Shown piece after piece: positions 17,865 through 27,150 of a stretch of DNA of 38,417 nt. The notes under the pieces were generated by a model, which saw only the letters and a list, made by a program, of their open reading frames with translations, was not told the origin of the DNA and searched no databases. The stretch is from Muribaculaceae bacterium Isolate-002 (NCI). Lineage in GTDB: Bacteria > Bacteroidota > Bacteroidia > Bacteroidales > Muribaculaceae. The position numbers and the translations under genes are program-made. The DNA is taken from the NCBI GenBank assembly GCA_004102805.1, contig SCEG01000027.1, positions 1 to 38,417 of the forward strand, read 5' to 3'. Position 1 is the first letter of the stretch. The number at the start of each line of letters is the position of its first letter.

Positions 17865-18170
17865 ATGAGCCAAAAAATCCGTATTAAACTCAAATCTTAC
17901 GACCACAATCTCGTCGACAAGTCGGCTGAGAAAATCGTAAAGACAGTGAAGGCTACCGGCGCGGTAATCAGCGGTCCCATACCTCTGCCCACCCACAAGC
18001 GTATCTTCACAGTCAACCGCTCGACCTTCGTCAACAAGAAGAGCCGCGAGCAGTTCCAGCTTTCATCTTACAAGCGTCTTATCGATATCTACAACTCGAC
18101 AGCCAAGACTGTTGACGCTCTGATGAAGCTCGAGCTTCCCTCAGGTGTAGAAGTTGAAATCAAGGTGTAA
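17865..18170 (+). CDS. rpsJ: 30S ribosomal protein S10 (uS10)
   Basis: The 101-residue S10 of the 30S head is also NusE in transcription antitermination of rRNA. The conserved [14 protein letters not shown] hook loop that inserts into the 30S subunit is present. It follows fusA by only 20 nt, so the str and S10 operons are physically fused here. The 61-nt gap before rplC is the next larger spacing. Confidence 0.97.
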   Translation: MSQKIRIKLKSYDHNLVDKSAEKIVKTVKATGAVISGPIPLPTHKRIFTVNRSTFVNKKSREQFQLSSYKRLIDIYNSTAKTVDALMKLELPSGVEVEIKV

Positions 18171-18231
18171 TAGCGAGCAGTTCGCAATAAAATCAAAACA
18201 TAGCAATTAACATTATAAATTTAACAGAGAA

Positions 18232-18849
18232 ATGCCAGGATTATTAGGAAAGAAAATCGGAATGACATCCGTTTTCAGTGCCGACGGCAAAAACGTGCCG
18301 TGCACTGTTATCGAAGTTGGTCCCTGCGTGGTTACTCAAGTTAAGACTGTAGAGAAGGATGGTTACGATGCTCTCCAGCTCGGTTTCGAGGACAAAAAGG
18401 AGAAGCACACAACCCAGCCCATGATGGGTCACTTCAAAGCAGCCGGAGTAGCTCCCCAGCGCCACTTGGCCGAGTTCAAAGGTTTTAACGGCGAGTATAA
18501 GCTCGGCGACACCATCACTGTTGACCTTTTCACTGACAACGACTTCGTCGATGTAGTGGGCACCTCAAAGGGTAAAGGTTTCCAGGGTGTTGTGAAGCGT
18601 CACGGTTTCGGCGGTGTGGGTCAGTCGACTCACGGTCAGCACAACCGTCTGCGCGCTCCCGGTTCAATCGGTGCTTGTTCTTACCCCGCAAAGGTGTTCA
18701 AGGGCATGCGCATGGCCGGCCAGATGGGCAACGAACGTGTCACCGTGCAAAACCTTCAGGTAGTGAAAGTGTTGCCCGAACACAACGTTTTGATGATTAA
18801 GGGTTCAATTCCCGGAAGTAAAGGTTCAATCGTATTAATTGAGAAATAA
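18232..18849 (+). CDS. rplC: 50S ribosomal protein L3 (uL3)
   Basis: L3 is an early-assembly 50S protein whose loop reaches the peptidyl transferase centre. It has 205 residues. The loop reads [11 protein letters not shown], so the glutamine methylated by PrmB in E. coli (GSIGQNQ) is absent. The [13 protein letters not shown] segment is conserved. Its TAA stop shares one base with the rplD ATG, implying translational coupling. Confidence 0.97.
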   Translation: MPGLLGKKIGMTSVFSADGKNVPCTVIEVGPCVVTQVKTVEKDGYDALQLGFEDKKEKHTTQPMMGHFKAAGVAPQRHLAEFKGFNGEYKLGDTITVDLFTDNDFVDVVGTSKGKGFQGVVKRHGFGGVGQSTHGQHNRLRAPGSIGACSYPAKVFKGMRMAGQMGNERVTVQNLQVVKVLPEHNVLMIKGSIPGSKGSIVLIEK

Positions 18850-19469
18850 TGGAACTCGCAATATATAACATAAAAGGAGAAGACACCGGACGCAAGGCAG
18901 TCCTCAAGGATGAGGTCTTTGCTATCGACGCCAACGAGCACGCCGTATATCTCGATGTTAAGCAATACCTTGCCAACCAGCGTCAAGGCACCCACAAGTC
19001 AAAAGAGCGTAGTGAGGTTTCGGGTTCAACCCGCAAGCTGCACAAGCAGAAGGGTGGCGGCGGCAGCCGTATCGGTGACATCAACTCACCCGTACTCGTA
19101 GGTGGTGGCCGCGTGTTCGGCCCCCGTCCCCGCGACTATCGCTTCAAGCTTAACAAGAAAGTAAAACAGCTCGCCCGCAAATCGGCTCTCACCTTTAAGG
19201 CTCAGGACAATCAGATCATCGTAGTCGAGAACTTCACATTTGATGCTCCTAAAACTAAAAATTTCATAAATTTAGCTAAAAATCTTAAAGTCGAGGGCAA
19301 AAAAGTGTTGCTCGTTTCAGAAAGTGCAGATAAAAACGTATCTTTGTCTGCTCGTAATGTGCCGGGAGTAAACATCATGCCTGCTTCCGACATCAACACT
19401 TACGCGATATTAAACAACAAAGCCATAATCCTTACCGAGAGTGGCCTTGATGTCATTAACCAATTTTAA
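18849..19469 (+). CDS. rplD: 50S ribosomal protein L4 (uL4)
   Basis: L4 lines the exit tunnel with its long loop, seen here as [32 protein letters not shown]. It has 206 residues. It overlaps the rplC stop by one base (TAATG). In E. coli L4 represses the S10 operon. The fused layout here removes the classical S10 leader, so any L4 control must act elsewhere. Confidence 0.96.
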   Translation: MELAIYNIKGEDTGRKAVLKDEVFAIDANEHAVYLDVKQYLANQRQGTHKSKERSEVSGSTRKLHKQKGGGGSRIGDINSPVLVGGGRVFGPRPRDYRFKLNKKVKQLARKSALTFKAQDNQIIVVENFTFDAPKTKNFINLAKNLKVEGKKVLLVSESADKNVSLSARNVPGVNIMPASDINTYAILNNKAIILTESGLDVINQF

Positions 19470-19483
19470 ACCAATCGCAGAAA

Positions 19484-19774
19484 ATGGACTTTCAGATCAA
19501 ACCGATAGTAACTGAAAAAGCTACCCGTCTTACCGAGAAGCTTAATAAATACACTTTCCGCGTATCGCCCGATGCCAACAAGTACCAGATCAAGGCGCTT
19601 GTTGAAAATCTCTATGGCGTAAAAGTGGTTGGTGTCAACACCATGGTAGTACGTGGCAAGAATAAATCGCGTTACACAAAGAGCGGCCTTCTGCGCGGCA
19701 AGACTTCGTCTTACAAAAAGGCGATTGTAACCATAGCCGAAGGCGAAACCATTGACTTTTATAGCAACATTTAA
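19484..19774 (+). CDS. rplW: 50S ribosomal protein L23 (uL23)
   Basis: L23 sits at the tunnel exit and is the docking site for trigger factor and SRP. It has 96 residues. It begins MDFQIKPIVTEKATRLTEKLNKYTF, matching the conserved N-terminal region, and carries the VNTMVVRGKNK loop. The gene lies 14 nt after rplD and 7 nt before rplB. Confidence 0.96.
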   Translation: MDFQIKPIVTEKATRLTEKLNKYTFRVSPDANKYQIKALVENLYGVKVVGVNTMVVRGKNKSRYTKSGLLRGKTSSYKKAIVTIAEGETIDFYSNI

Positions 19775-19781
19775 ATAGAAA

Positions 19782-20609
19782 ATGGCAGTAAGAAAATTCA
19801 AGCCCACTACACCGGGGCAAAGACACAAGGTTATAGGCGTATTTAAAGGTACGATCACTGCTACCACGCCTGAGAAATCTCTTACAGTCGGTAAAAAAAG
19901 CACCGGCGGCCGCAATGCCGAAGGTCATCTCACCACCCGCTACCTTGGTGGTGGACACAAACGCAAATACCGCATGATAGACTTTAAGAGAACGAAAGAC
20001 GGTGTACCCGCCGTAGTGAAGTCAATCGAGTATGATCCCAACAGATCTGCCCGTATTGCACTTCTTTACTACGTTGACGGTGTGAAAACTTACATCATTG
20101 CACCCAACGGCTTAGAAGTTGGCGCAACAGTAGTCAGCGGACCCGATGTGGCTCCTGAGATCGGCAATGCCCTTCCCTTGAGCAAAATTCCCGTCGGTAC
20201 GCTTATCCACAACATCGAGTTGCGCCCCGGTCAGGGAGCCTTCATGGCTCGTTCGGCCGGCACTTTCGCGCAATTGACTTCGCGAGAAGGCGACTACGCT
20301 ATTATCAAATTACCTTCGGGAGAGACACGTAAAGTGCTTGCAGCCTGCAAAGCCACTGTCGGCGTTGTAGGTAACTCGGAGCACTCGCTCGAGCGCTCAG
20401 GCAAGGCCGGCCGTTCACGCTGGCTCGGACGCCGTCCGCGCAACCGTGGCGTTGTCATGAACCCTGTTGACCACCCGATGGGTGGTGGTGAAGGCCGCGC
20501 TTCAGGTGGACACCCGCGTTCACGCAAGGGCCTTTACGCTAAGGGACTCAAGACACGTGCGCCGAAGAAACATTCTTCGAAGTACATTATTGAAAGAAGA
20601 AAAAAGTAA
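19782..20609 (+). CDS. rplB: 50S ribosomal protein L2 (uL2)
   Basis: L2 is a core 50S protein needed for subunit association and peptidyl transfer. It has 275 residues. The C-terminal loop reads [24 protein letters not shown], with Met in place of the second His found in many bacteria, a form I recall as common in Bacteroidota. The [24 protein letters not shown] core is intact. Confidence 0.97.
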   Translation: MAVRKFKPTTPGQRHKVIGVFKGTITATTPEKSLTVGKKSTGGRNAEGHLTTRYLGGGHKRKYRMIDFKRTKDGVPAVVKSIEYDPNRSARIALLYYVDGVKTYIIAPNGLEVGATVVSGPDVAPEIGNALPLSKIPVGTLIHNIELRPGQGAFMARSAGTFAQLTSREGDYAIIKLPSGETRKVLAACKATVGVVGNSEHSLERSGKAGRSRWLGRRPRNRGVVMNPVDHPMGGGEGRASGGHPRSRKGLYAKGLKTRAPKKHSSKYIIERRKK

Positions 20610-20628
20610 TCTGATTAATTAAGCAACT

Positions 20629-20898
20629 ATGAGTCGTTCATTAAAAAAAGGTCCCTTTATCAGTGTCAAGCTGGAAAAGAAAGTAACGGCAATGGAAGAG
20701 TCGGGCAAGAAGTCGGTCATCAAGACTTGGAGCCGCGCTTCGATGATTGCCCCCGAATTCGTGGGTCACACTTTTGCAGTGCACAACGGTAATAAGTTTA
20801 TTCCTGTTTACGTCACCGAGAACATGGTAGGTCACAAACTCGGAGAGTTCGCTCCGACCCGCACCTTCCGTGGTCACGCCGGCAACAAGAAGAAATAA
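20629..20898 (+). CDS. rpsS: 30S ribosomal protein S19 (uS19)
   Basis: S19 is a 30S head protein that forms a complex with S13 near the A site. It has 89 residues, starts [11 protein letters not shown] and contains [23 protein letters not shown] and the C-terminal [12 protein letters not shown]. It follows rplB by 19 nt. Confidence 0.97.
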   Translation: MSRSLKKGPFISVKLEKKVTAMEESGKKSVIKTWSRASMIAPEFVGHTFAVHNGNKFIPVYVTENMVGHKLGEFAPTRTFRGHAGNKKK

Positions 20899-20946
20899 TC
20901 GGACCACTCAATAAATAATTTTTGATAACAAAAGAAATTAAATACA

Positions 20947-21357
20947 ATGGGTGTAAGAAAAAGAAATTCAGCCGAAGCAATCAAGGAAGCCCGCAAAAGC
21001 CAGGCGTTTGCTAAACTGACCAACGTGCCCTCGTCGCCCCGCAAGATGCGTCTTGTAGCCGACCTCGTACGTGGTAAAGAAGTATTCCGCGCGTTGGGTA
21101 TCCTCAAATTCTCTAATAAGGAAGCTGCAGCCAAGCTTGAAAAACTTCTCCGTTCGGCAATCGCCAACTGGGAGGCTAAAAACGATCGCAAGGCTGAAAG
21201 CGACGAGCTTTACATCAGCACAATCTTCGTGAACTGTGCTCCGATGCTGAAGCGCCTGCGCACAGCTCCTCAAGGACGCGGTTACCGCATCCGTAAACGT
21301 GCTAACCACGTTACATTGTTTGTAGACACGATTGACAATAAAGAAAAAAAGGCATAA
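20947..21357 (+). CDS. rplV: 50S ribosomal protein L22 (uL22)
   Basis: L22 reaches with its beta-hairpin into the exit tunnel, where macrolide-resistance changes arise. It has 136 residues. The hairpin [21 protein letters not shown] is intact and unduplicated. An N-terminal segment before [15 protein letters not shown] is slightly extended. The stop is 3 nt before rpsC. Confidence 0.96.
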   Translation: MGVRKRNSAEAIKEARKSQAFAKLTNVPSSPRKMRLVADLVRGKEVFRALGILKFSNKEAAAKLEKLLRSAIANWEAKNDRKAESDELYISTIFVNCAPMLKRLRTAPQGRGYRIRKRANHVTLFVDTIDNKEKKA

Positions 21358-21360
21358 GAA

Positions 21361-22095
21361 ATGGGACAGAAAGTAAATCCAATCAGCAATCGCTTGGGTG
21401 TCATCCGTGGCTGGGACTCTAACTGGTACGGTGGCAAGAAATACGGAGATACTCTGTTGGAAGATTCAAAGCTCCGCAAGTATCTTAATGTCCGCTTAGC
21501 CAAGTCAAGCGTTTCAAAAATCGTTATAGAGCGTACGCTCAAACTCATCACCATCACAGTGTGCACCTCTCGTCCGGGTCTGATCATCGGCAAGGGCGGT
21601 TCTGAGGTTGACAAGCTCAAAGAGGAGCTCAAGAAAATCACCGACAAGGATGTTCAGATCAACATCTTCGAGGTGAAGCGTCCGGAGCTTGACGCACAGA
21701 TCGTGGCAAGCACTATCGCCCGTCAGATCGAAGGCAAGATCGCATACCGCCGTGCAGTCAAGATGGCTGTCGCTTCGACAATGCGTGCCGGCGCCGAGGG
21801 TATCAAGGTGCAGGTGTCAGGCCGTCTGAACGGCGCCGAAATGGCACGTTCGGAAATGTTCAAGGAAGGCCGTACTCCGCTTCACACTCTGCGTGCTGAC
21901 ATCGACTATGCTTTGGTCGAGGCTCACACCAAGGTAGGTGTAATCGGCGTGAAGGTGTGGATCTGCCGCGGTGAGGTTTACGGCAAGCGTGACCTCGCTC
22001 CCCAGTTCACTTCAAACGCGAAGGAAGGTCGTGGCAACCAGGGCGGCTCACGTGAGCGTCGCGGCGGTTTCCGCAAGCCTAAAAACAACCGTTAA
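21361..22095 (+). CDS. rpsC: 30S ribosomal protein S3 (uS3)
   Basis: S3 forms part of the mRNA entry channel and its helicase. It has 244 residues, with [20 protein letters not shown] at the start, a KH domain with [20 protein letters not shown], and the C-terminal domain with [10 protein letters not shown]. The basic Gly/Arg-rich tail after residue 220 is typical for Bacteroidota. Confidence 0.97.
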   Translation: MGQKVNPISNRLGVIRGWDSNWYGGKKYGDTLLEDSKLRKYLNVRLAKSSVSKIVIERTLKLITITVCTSRPGLIIGKGGSEVDKLKEELKKITDKDVQINIFEVKRPELDAQIVASTIARQIEGKIAYRRAVKMAVASTMRAGAEGIKVQVSGRLNGAEMARSEMFKEGRTPLHTLRADIDYALVEAHTKVGVIGVKVWICRGEVYGKRDLAPQFTSNAKEGRGNQGGSRERRGGFRKPKNNR

Positions 22096-22118
22096 ACCAT
22101 TAATTGAAACAAACAACA

Positions 22119-22550
22119 ATGTTACAACCTAAGAAAACCAAGTTCCGCAGACAACAGAAAGGCCGCATGAAGGGTGAAGCCCAGCGCGGCAATCAGTTGG
22201 CGTTCGGCTCTTTCGGTATCAAGACTTTGGAATCAAAATGGATTACCGGTCGACAGATAGAGGCTGCGCGTATCGCTGTGACCCGTTATATGCAACGTCA
22301 AGGACAAATCTGGATCCGTATATTCCCGGACAAGCCTATCACCAAGAAGCCTGCCGAGGTACGTATGGGTAAGGGTAAAGGTTCGCCCGAAGGCTTCGTG
22401 GCTCCCGTTACCCCCGGCCGCATGCTTATCGAGGTTGAAGGCGTAAGCTTCGACATCGCAAAAGAAGCATTGCGTCTTGCAGCCCAGAAGCTTCCTGTGA
22501 CAACAAAATTTGTCGTACGTCGCGACTATGACCCAACCCAAAATGTGTAA
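22119..22550 (+). CDS. rplP: 50S ribosomal protein L16 (uL16)
   Basis: L16 positions the A-site tRNA near the peptidyl transferase centre. The ATG at 22119 is chosen, giving 143 residues beginning [19 protein letters not shown] as in the family. An upstream in-frame TTG at 22104 would add five unconserved residues. The [20 protein letters not shown] loop ([20 protein letters not shown]), with the arginine hydroxylated in E. coli, is present. Confidence 0.96.
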   Translation: MLQPKKTKFRRQQKGRMKGEAQRGNQLAFGSFGIKTLESKWITGRQIEAARIAVTRYMQRQGQIWIRIFPDKPITKKPAEVRMGKGKGSPEGFVAPVTPGRMLIEVEGVSFDIAKEALRLAAQKLPVTTKFVVRRDYDPTQNV

Positions 22551-22556
22551 TAAGCA

Positions 22557-22754
22557 ATGAAGAAAGAAGAGATAAAGGAAATGACCACTGCCGACCTCAA
22601 GGAGCGTCTGGCCCAGATGGAAAAGGAATACCTTCAGACGAAGGCGAACCATGCTGTATCTCCGCTTGACAGCCCGGCTCAGATTACACTTGACAGAAAA
22701 ATGATTGCACGCGTAAAGACCGAGTTGCGTCAGCGTGAGCTTAATAACAAATAA
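22557..22754 (+). CDS. rpmC: 50S ribosomal protein L29 (uL29)
   Basis: This is a small two-helix protein next to L23 at the tunnel exit. It has 65 residues, with the family pattern [21 protein letters not shown] and a C-terminal [16 protein letters not shown]. It lies 6 nt after rplP. Confidence 0.93.
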   Translation: MKKEEIKEMTTADLKERLAQMEKEYLQTKANHAVSPLDSPAQITLDRKMIARVKTELRQRELNNK

Positions 22755-22768
22755 TCCCCAAAAGATAT

Positions 22769-23026
22769 ATGGAAACCAGAAATCTTAGAAAAGAGCGCAT
22801 TGGGGTAGTATCGTCAAACAAGGGTGACAAGACTATCACAGTCACCATCAAATGGAAGGAGAAACACCCCATTTATGGCAAGTTTGTGAACAAGTCGAAG
22901 AAGTATCACGCTCACGACGAGAAGAACGAATGCAACGTCGGCGATAAAGTACGCTTGATGGAGACCCGCCCCTTGAGCAAGACCAAGAGATGGAGATTAG
23001 TAGAAATAATCGAAAAAGTTAAATAA
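22769..23026 (+). CDS. rpsQ: 30S ribosomal protein S17 (uS17)
   Basis: This OB-fold protein of the 30S body is an early 16S binder. It has 85 residues. It contains [21 protein letters not shown] and the [21 protein letters not shown] loop, followed by [20 protein letters not shown]. The stop is 2 nt before rplN. Confidence 0.97.
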   Translation: METRNLRKERIGVVSSNKGDKTITVTIKWKEKHPIYGKFVNKSKKYHAHDEKNECNVGDKVRLMETRPLSKTKRWRLVEIIEKVK

Positions 23027-23028
23027 TC

Positions 23029-23394
23029 ATGATACAGACAGAATCACGTTTGACGGTAGCCGACAACAGCGGTGCGAAAGAGGCACTCTGTATCCACGTT
23101 CTCGGTGGTACAGGACGTCGCTATGCATCTGTAGGCGATATCATCGTAGTGTCGGTAAAGAGCGTCATACCTTCATCAGATGTTAAGAAGGGTACGGTAT
23201 CGAAAGCTGTAGTCGTGCGCACCAAGAAGGAAGTGCGTCGTCCCGACGGCTCGTACATCCGCTTCGATGACAATGCATGTGTGCTGCTCAACAATGCCGG
23301 CGAGCTTCGCGGCACTCGTATTTTCGGCCCGGTTGCCCGTGAGCTCCGCGCCACTAATATGAAAATAGTTTCACTTGCACCCGAGGTGCTTTAA
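23029..23394 (+). CDS. rplN: 50S ribosomal protein L14 (uL14)
   Basis: L14 forms intersubunit bridges and is the binding platform of the silencing factor RsfS. It has 121 residues, starting [18 protein letters not shown], with [27 protein letters not shown] and the ARELR...[10 protein letters not shown] end. Typical length and no oddities. Confidence 0.97.
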   Translation: MIQTESRLTVADNSGAKEALCIHVLGGTGRRYASVGDIIVVSVKSVIPSSDVKKGTVSKAVVVRTKKEVRRPDGSYIRFDDNACVLLNNAGELRGTRIFGPVARELRATNMKIVSLAPEVL

Positions 23395-23408
23395 TCAAAG
23401 TAGAACAA

Positions 23409-23729
23409 ATGAGCAAAGTAAATATAAAGAAGGGCGACACTGTATATGTCCTCGCAGGTGATGACCGCTCCAAGACCGGCCGTGTTCTTTCAGTTGACGC
23501 TGCAAAGAACCGTGCCATTGTCGAGGGCGTGAATATGGTGACCAAGAGCACGAAGCCCAATGCCAAACATCCCCAGGGAGGTCTCATCAAGATGGAAGCT
23601 CCTATCAATATTTCTAATCTCAGCCTTATCGATCCGAAGTCAGGCAAGCCCACCCGCGTAGGCTTCAAGAAGGAGGAGAACGGCGAGAAAATACGTTATT
23701 CTAAAAAATCGGGAGAGGAGATTAAGTAA
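23409..23729 (+). CDS. rplX: 50S ribosomal protein L24 (uL24)
   Basis: This assembly-initiator protein has a KOW motif ([21 protein letters not shown]) and 106 residues. The segment [19 protein letters not shown] is family-typical. Its TAA overlaps the rplE ATG by one base (TAATG), suggesting coupled translation. Confidence 0.96.
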   Translation: MSKVNIKKGDTVYVLAGDDRSKTGRVLSVDAAKNRAIVEGVNMVTKSTKPNAKHPQGGLIKMEAPINISNLSLIDPKSGKPTRVGFKKEENGEKIRYSKKSGEEIK

Positions 23730-24277
23730 TGAGTACTGCAACCCTTAAGAAAGATTATCAGGAGCGTATCGTTCCGGCTCTTACAAAAGAGTTCAACTAT
23801 ACTACAGTAATGCAAGTGCCCCGCCTCGAGAAGATTGTCATCAATCAGGGTCTCGGCGAAGCCACTCAGGATAAGAAAATCATCGAGACAGCTATCAACG
23901 AGCTTACCGCCATCACCGGTCAGAAAGCTGTCGCAACACTTTCGCGCAAGGATATCTCTAACTTCAAGGTGCGTAAGAAAATGCCTATCGGTGTGCGTGT
24001 TACTCTGCGTCGTGAGAAGATGTATGAGTTCCTTGAAAGACTGGTGCGTGTGGCTCTTCCCCGTATCCGTGACTTCAAGGGTATCGAGAGCAAGCTCGAC
24101 GGCCGCGGCAACTATACCCTCGGTATCAACGAGCAGATCATCTTCCCTGAGATCAACATCGACAATATTTCTAAATTGCTGGGCATGAACATCACTTTCG
24201 TGACATCGGCCAATACCGACGAGGAAGGCTATGCATTGCTCAAACAATTCGGTTTACCTTTTAAAAACGCAAAATAA
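23729..24277 (+). CDS. rplE: 50S ribosomal protein L5 (uL5)
   Basis: L5 belongs to the 5S RNP and contacts the P-site tRNA. It has 182 residues. It carries [45 protein letters not shown] (interrupted here only for length) and [20 protein letters not shown]. It overlaps the rplX stop and is followed by rpsN after 6 nt. Confidence 0.96.
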   Translation: MSTATLKKDYQERIVPALTKEFNYTTVMQVPRLEKIVINQGLGEATQDKKIIETAINELTAITGQKAVATLSRKDISNFKVRKKMPIGVRVTLRREKMYEFLERLVRVALPRIRDFKGIESKLDGRGNYTLGINEQIIFPEINIDNISKLLGMNITFVTSANTDEEGYALLKQFGLPFKNAK

Positions 24278-24283
24278 GCAGTT

Positions 24284-24553
24284 ATGGCAAAAGAATCAAT
24301 GAAAGCCCGTGAGGTAAAGCGTGCGAAACTTGTGGCAAAGTATGCTGCCAAGAAAGCGGCTCTCAAGGCTGCCGGCGACTATGAAGCTCTTCAGCTTCTG
24401 CCCAAGAACGCTTCGCGTGTGCGCATGCACAACCGTTGCTCTATCACGGGTCGTCCCAAGGGCTATATCCGCCAGTTCGGTATCTCACGTATCCAGTTCC
24501 GCGAAATGGCCTCAGCGGGTCTTATTCCCGGAGTAAAGAAGGCAAGCTGGTAA
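24284..24553 (+). CDS. rpsN: 30S ribosomal protein S14, zinc-free type (uS14)
   Basis: S14 of the 30S head, in the long form without the two CXXC pairs that bind zinc in the short form. It has 89 residues. Only one Cys is present, in [20 protein letters not shown]. The C-terminus [11 protein letters not shown] is universal. This makes the protein independent of zinc supply. Confidence 0.96.
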   Translation: MAKESMKAREVKRAKLVAKYAAKKAALKAAGDYEALQLLPKNASRVRMHNRCSITGRPKGYIRQFGISRIQFREMASAGLIPGVKKASW

Positions 24554-24643
24554 CGGCGAGCTGTAATAGCCACATAAAATGCTTCAGACAGAAGTTAATT
24601 AAATATTGTTGGGAAAGTCCCAATCAATTTAAACAACAATAAA
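24554..24643 (+). promoter_or_regulatory. Hairpin before rpsH, candidate S8 feedback site
   Basis: The 90-nt gap carries TATTG (24604-24608) pairing with CAATA (24637-24641) around an inner perfect TTGGGA/TCCCAA stem (24609-24614 / 24618-24623). The structure ends 2 nt before the rpsH ATG, so folding would hide the start. In E. coli S8 represses the spc operon from a site in rplE. Whether this hairpin binds S8 is an inference. Confidence 0.45.
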
Positions 24644-25042
24644 ATGACAGATACAATAGCAGACTACTTAACAAGATTGAGGAATGCGATCAAGGCCAAC
24701 CACCGTGTGGTGGAGGTGCCTGCCTCAAACTTGAAAAAAGAAATCACCAAGATTCTTTTTGAACAGGGCTATATCCTCAACTACAAATTTGTAGAGGGTG
24801 AAAATCCCCAGGGGATTATCAAGATAGCTCTGAAATATGACCCTGTTGACCGTGTCAACGCTATCAAGGGGCTCAAGCGAGTGTCCCGTCCGGGTCTCCG
24901 TCAGTACACAGGCTACAAGGACATGCCCCGTGTGCTCAACGGTTTAGGTATAGCCATCCTGTCGACTTCGCGCGGCGTGATGACGAATAAGAAAGCTGCC
25001 GAAATGCAGATCGGCGGTGAAGTTTTGTGTTACGTTTATTAA
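24644..25042 (+). CDS. rpsH: 30S ribosomal protein S8 (uS8)
   Basis: S8 binds 16S helix 21 and is essential for body assembly. It has 132 residues. It starts MTDTIADYLTRLRNAIKANH and ends with the RNA-binding STSRGVMTNKKAAEMQIGGEVLCYVY. The preceding 90-nt gap with a start-proximal hairpin is the only sizeable interruption in the spc section. Confidence 0.97.
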   Translation: MTDTIADYLTRLRNAIKANHRVVEVPASNLKKEITKILFEQGYILNYKFVEGENPQGIIKIALKYDPVDRVNAIKGLKRVSRPGLRQYTGYKDMPRVLNGLGIAILSTSRGVMTNKKAAEMQIGGEVLCYVY

Positions 25043-25062
25043 TCTTATAGGAGGAAATAATT

Positions 25063-25617
25063 ATGTCAAGAATTGGTAAAGCTCCCATTGAGATACCTGC
25101 AGGTGTCACAGTTAAGATTGATAACAATGTAGTAACCGTAAAGGGCCCCAAGGGTGAGCTTAAGCAGGCTGTCAACCCTGAGCTCGAGGTAAAGGTCGAG
25201 GACAATCATGTGATCGTGACTCGTCCGAGCGATGACCGTGAGCACCGCGCTCAGCATGGTCTTTATCGCGCGCTTATCCACAACATGGTGGTAGGTGTTT
25301 CGACCGGTTACCGCAAAGAAATGGAATTGGTAGGTGTAGGTTACCGTGCAGCGGCCACCGGTCAGGTGCTTGAGCTGTCGCTCGGTTTCTCTCACGCTAT
25401 ATATATCAAGCTTCCTGCGGAGGTAAAGGTAGAGGCCAAGACCGAGCGTAACAAGAATCCTCTCATCATCCTTGAGAGCGATGACAAGCAGCTGCTCGGC
25501 CAGGTATGCGCCAAGATACGCTCACTGCGTAAGCCCGAGCCTTACAAGGGTAAAGGTATCAAGTTTGTCGGCGAGGTAATCCGCCGCAAGTCAGGTAAAT
25601 CGGCAGGTGCCAAATAA
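25063..25617 (+). CDS. rplF: 50S ribosomal protein L6 (uL6)
   Basis: L6 supports the GTPase centre near the sarcin-ricin loop. It has 184 residues, starting [15 protein letters not shown], and both repeated domains are present. The C-terminal [26 protein letters not shown] is family-typical. It follows rpsH by 20 nt. An AGGAGG-like purine string (TAGGAGGAAATAA, about 25049-25061) lies just upstream, which is unusual in Bacteroidota, where Shine-Dalgarno sequences are generally weak. Confidence 0.97.
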   Translation: MSRIGKAPIEIPAGVTVKIDNNVVTVKGPKGELKQAVNPELEVKVEDNHVIVTRPSDDREHRAQHGLYRALIHNMVVGVSTGYRKEMELVGVGYRAAATGQVLELSLGFSHAIYIKLPAEVKVEAKTERNKNPLIILESDDKQLLGQVCAKIRSLRKPEPYKGKGIKFVGEVIRRKSGKSAGAK

Positions 25618-25634
25618 TAAAAACAGACAGAATC

Positions 25635-25976
25635 ATGGTATCTAAGATAGAAAGAAGAAATAAAATCAAGACACGTATCCGCGGTAAAATCTCAGGCACT
25701 GCAGCCCGTCCGCGCATGACAGTGTTCCGTAGCAATAAACAAATCTACGTTCAGCTCATCGACGATTTGGCCGGCAGCACACTTGCCGCCACTTCTTCGA
25801 AGGGTATCGAGGAGGGCACCAAGAGCGAGATCGCAGCCAAGGTCGGCAAGGCCATCGCTGAGAAGGCTCTCGCCCAGGGCATTACAGAAGTAGTGTTCGA
25901 CCGTAACGGTTACCTCTTCCACGGACGTGTAAAATCATTAGCTGACGCAGCCCGCGAAGGCGGACTTAAATTTTAA
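25635..25976 (+). CDS. rplR: 50S ribosomal protein L18 (uL18)
   Basis: L18 is a 5S rRNA-binding protein of the central protuberance. It has 113 residues, with [35 protein letters not shown] and the C-terminal [27 protein letters not shown]. Normal length. The stop is 5 nt from rpsE. Confidence 0.96.
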   Translation: MVSKIERRNKIKTRIRGKISGTAARPRMTVFRSNKQIYVQLIDDLAGSTLAATSSKGIEEGTKSEIAAKVGKAIAEKALAQGITEVVFDRNGYLFHGRVKSLADAAREGGLKF

Positions 25977-25981
25977 CAATC

Positions 25982-26500
25982 ATGGCAAAAAGAAATAACC
26001 GCGTAAAATCAACCAATGATATTGATCTGAAAGATCGCCTTGTAGCGATTAATCGTGTCACCAAAGTAACAAAGGGTGGTCGTACGTTTACTTTTGCCGC
26101 GATTGTGGTAGTAGGTAACGAGAACGGTATTGTAGGCTGGGGCCTCGGAAAAGCCAATGAGGTTACGGCCGCTATCGCCAAGGGTGTGGAGGCTGCGAAG
26201 AAGAACCTCATCAAGGTTCCCGTGCACAAAGGCACCATACCTCACGAGCAGGTTGCCAAGTTCGGTGGCTCGCGCATCATCCTCAAGCCTGCGTCTCACG
26301 GTACCGGTGTGAAGGCCGGTGGTGCGATGCGTGCCGTGCTTGAGAGCGTCGGTATCACCGACGTGCTTGCAAAGTCAAAGGGCTCGTCTAACCCCCACAA
26401 TCTCGTGAAGGCTACAATAGCAGCTCTTGATGAGATGAGAGGTCCCGCCACTATCGCTCAGAACCGTGGCATTTCAGTTGAAAAAGTATTCAAGGGATAA
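25982..26500 (+). CDS. rpsE: 30S ribosomal protein S5 (uS5)
   Basis: S5 acts in decoding fidelity and mRNA unwinding. It has 172 residues. The spectinomycin loop region [16 protein letters not shown] and the GVGLGKA-like [11 protein letters not shown] are present, with the C-terminal [19 protein letters not shown]. Confidence 0.97.
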   Translation: MAKRNNRVKSTNDIDLKDRLVAINRVTKVTKGGRTFTFAAIVVVGNENGIVGWGLGKANEVTAAIAKGVEAAKKNLIKVPVHKGTIPHEQVAKFGGSRIILKPASHGTGVKAGGAMRAVLESVGITDVLAKSKGSSNPHNLVKATIAALDEMRGPATIAQNRGISVEKVFKG

Positions 26501-26505
26501 TAACA

Positions 26506-26685
26506 ATGGCACAGATAGCAATCAAACAGATAAAGAGCCGTATCAACTGCCCGGCAGTTCAGAAGCGCACACTCGATGCGCTCGGCTTGAAGAAGATGAA
26601 CCACACTGTAGTTAAGGAGGCGACTCCCGAAATCCTCGGTATGGTCAACAAAGTGCATCACTTAGTAGAAGTAACCAACGCCTAA
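26506..26685 (+). CDS. rpmD: 50S ribosomal protein L30 (uL30)
   Basis: This gene of 59 codons lies between rpsE and rplO. The product begins MAQIAIKQIKSRINCPAVQ and continues with the family pattern LDALGLKKMNHTVVKE and a C-terminal MVNKVHHLVEV. The order S5-L30-L15 is the standard spc arrangement. It starts 5 nt after the rpsE stop. Confidence 0.95.
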   Translation: MAQIAIKQIKSRINCPAVQKRTLDALGLKKMNHTVVKEATPEILGMVNKVHHLVEVTNA

Positions 26686-26698
26686 AATATTTTGAACT

Positions 26699-27145
26699 AT
26701 GGATTTAAGTAATTTACAACCGGCCGTTGGGTCAACTAAAACGGGAAAGAGAATCGGACGTGGTCAGGGTTCAGGCCGTGGCGGTACATCAACGCGCGGT
26801 CACAAGGGAGCCAAGTCTCGTTCGGGTTATAGCCGCAAGATCGGATTCGAAGGCGGTCAGATGCCTTTGCAGCGTCGTCTCCCCAAATATGGTTTCAAAA
26901 ATATCAACCGTGTGTCATACAAGGCTATCAATCTTGATGTTCTCGAGTCAATGGCGGCCGCCGGCAATCTTGAGAAAATCGCAGTTGCTGACCTTATCAA
27001 CGCAGGCTTTGTCAACAAGCGTGCGCTTGTGAAGATACTCGGTAACGGCAAGCTCACCCGCAAGCTCACTGTCGAGGCCAATGCATTCTCTGCATCGGCT
27101 GAGAAGGCGATTGTGGAAGCAGGTGGAACCATCGTTAAATTATAA
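26699..27145 (+). CDS. rplO: 50S ribosomal protein L15 (uL15)
   Basis: L15 is a late-assembly 50S protein. It has 148 residues with the Gly/Arg-rich N-terminus KRIGRGQGSGRGGTSTRGHKG, the GFEGGQMPLQRRLPKYGF motif and a C-terminal globular domain. The stop is 5 nt before secY. Confidence 0.97.
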   Translation: MDLSNLQPAVGSTKTGKRIGRGQGSGRGGTSTRGHKGAKSRSGYSRKIGFEGGQMPLQRRLPKYGFKNINRVSYKAINLDVLESMAAAGNLEKIAVADLINAGFVNKRALVKILGNGKLTRKLTVEANAFSASAEKAIVEAGGTIVKL

Positions 27146-27150
27146 TTATA

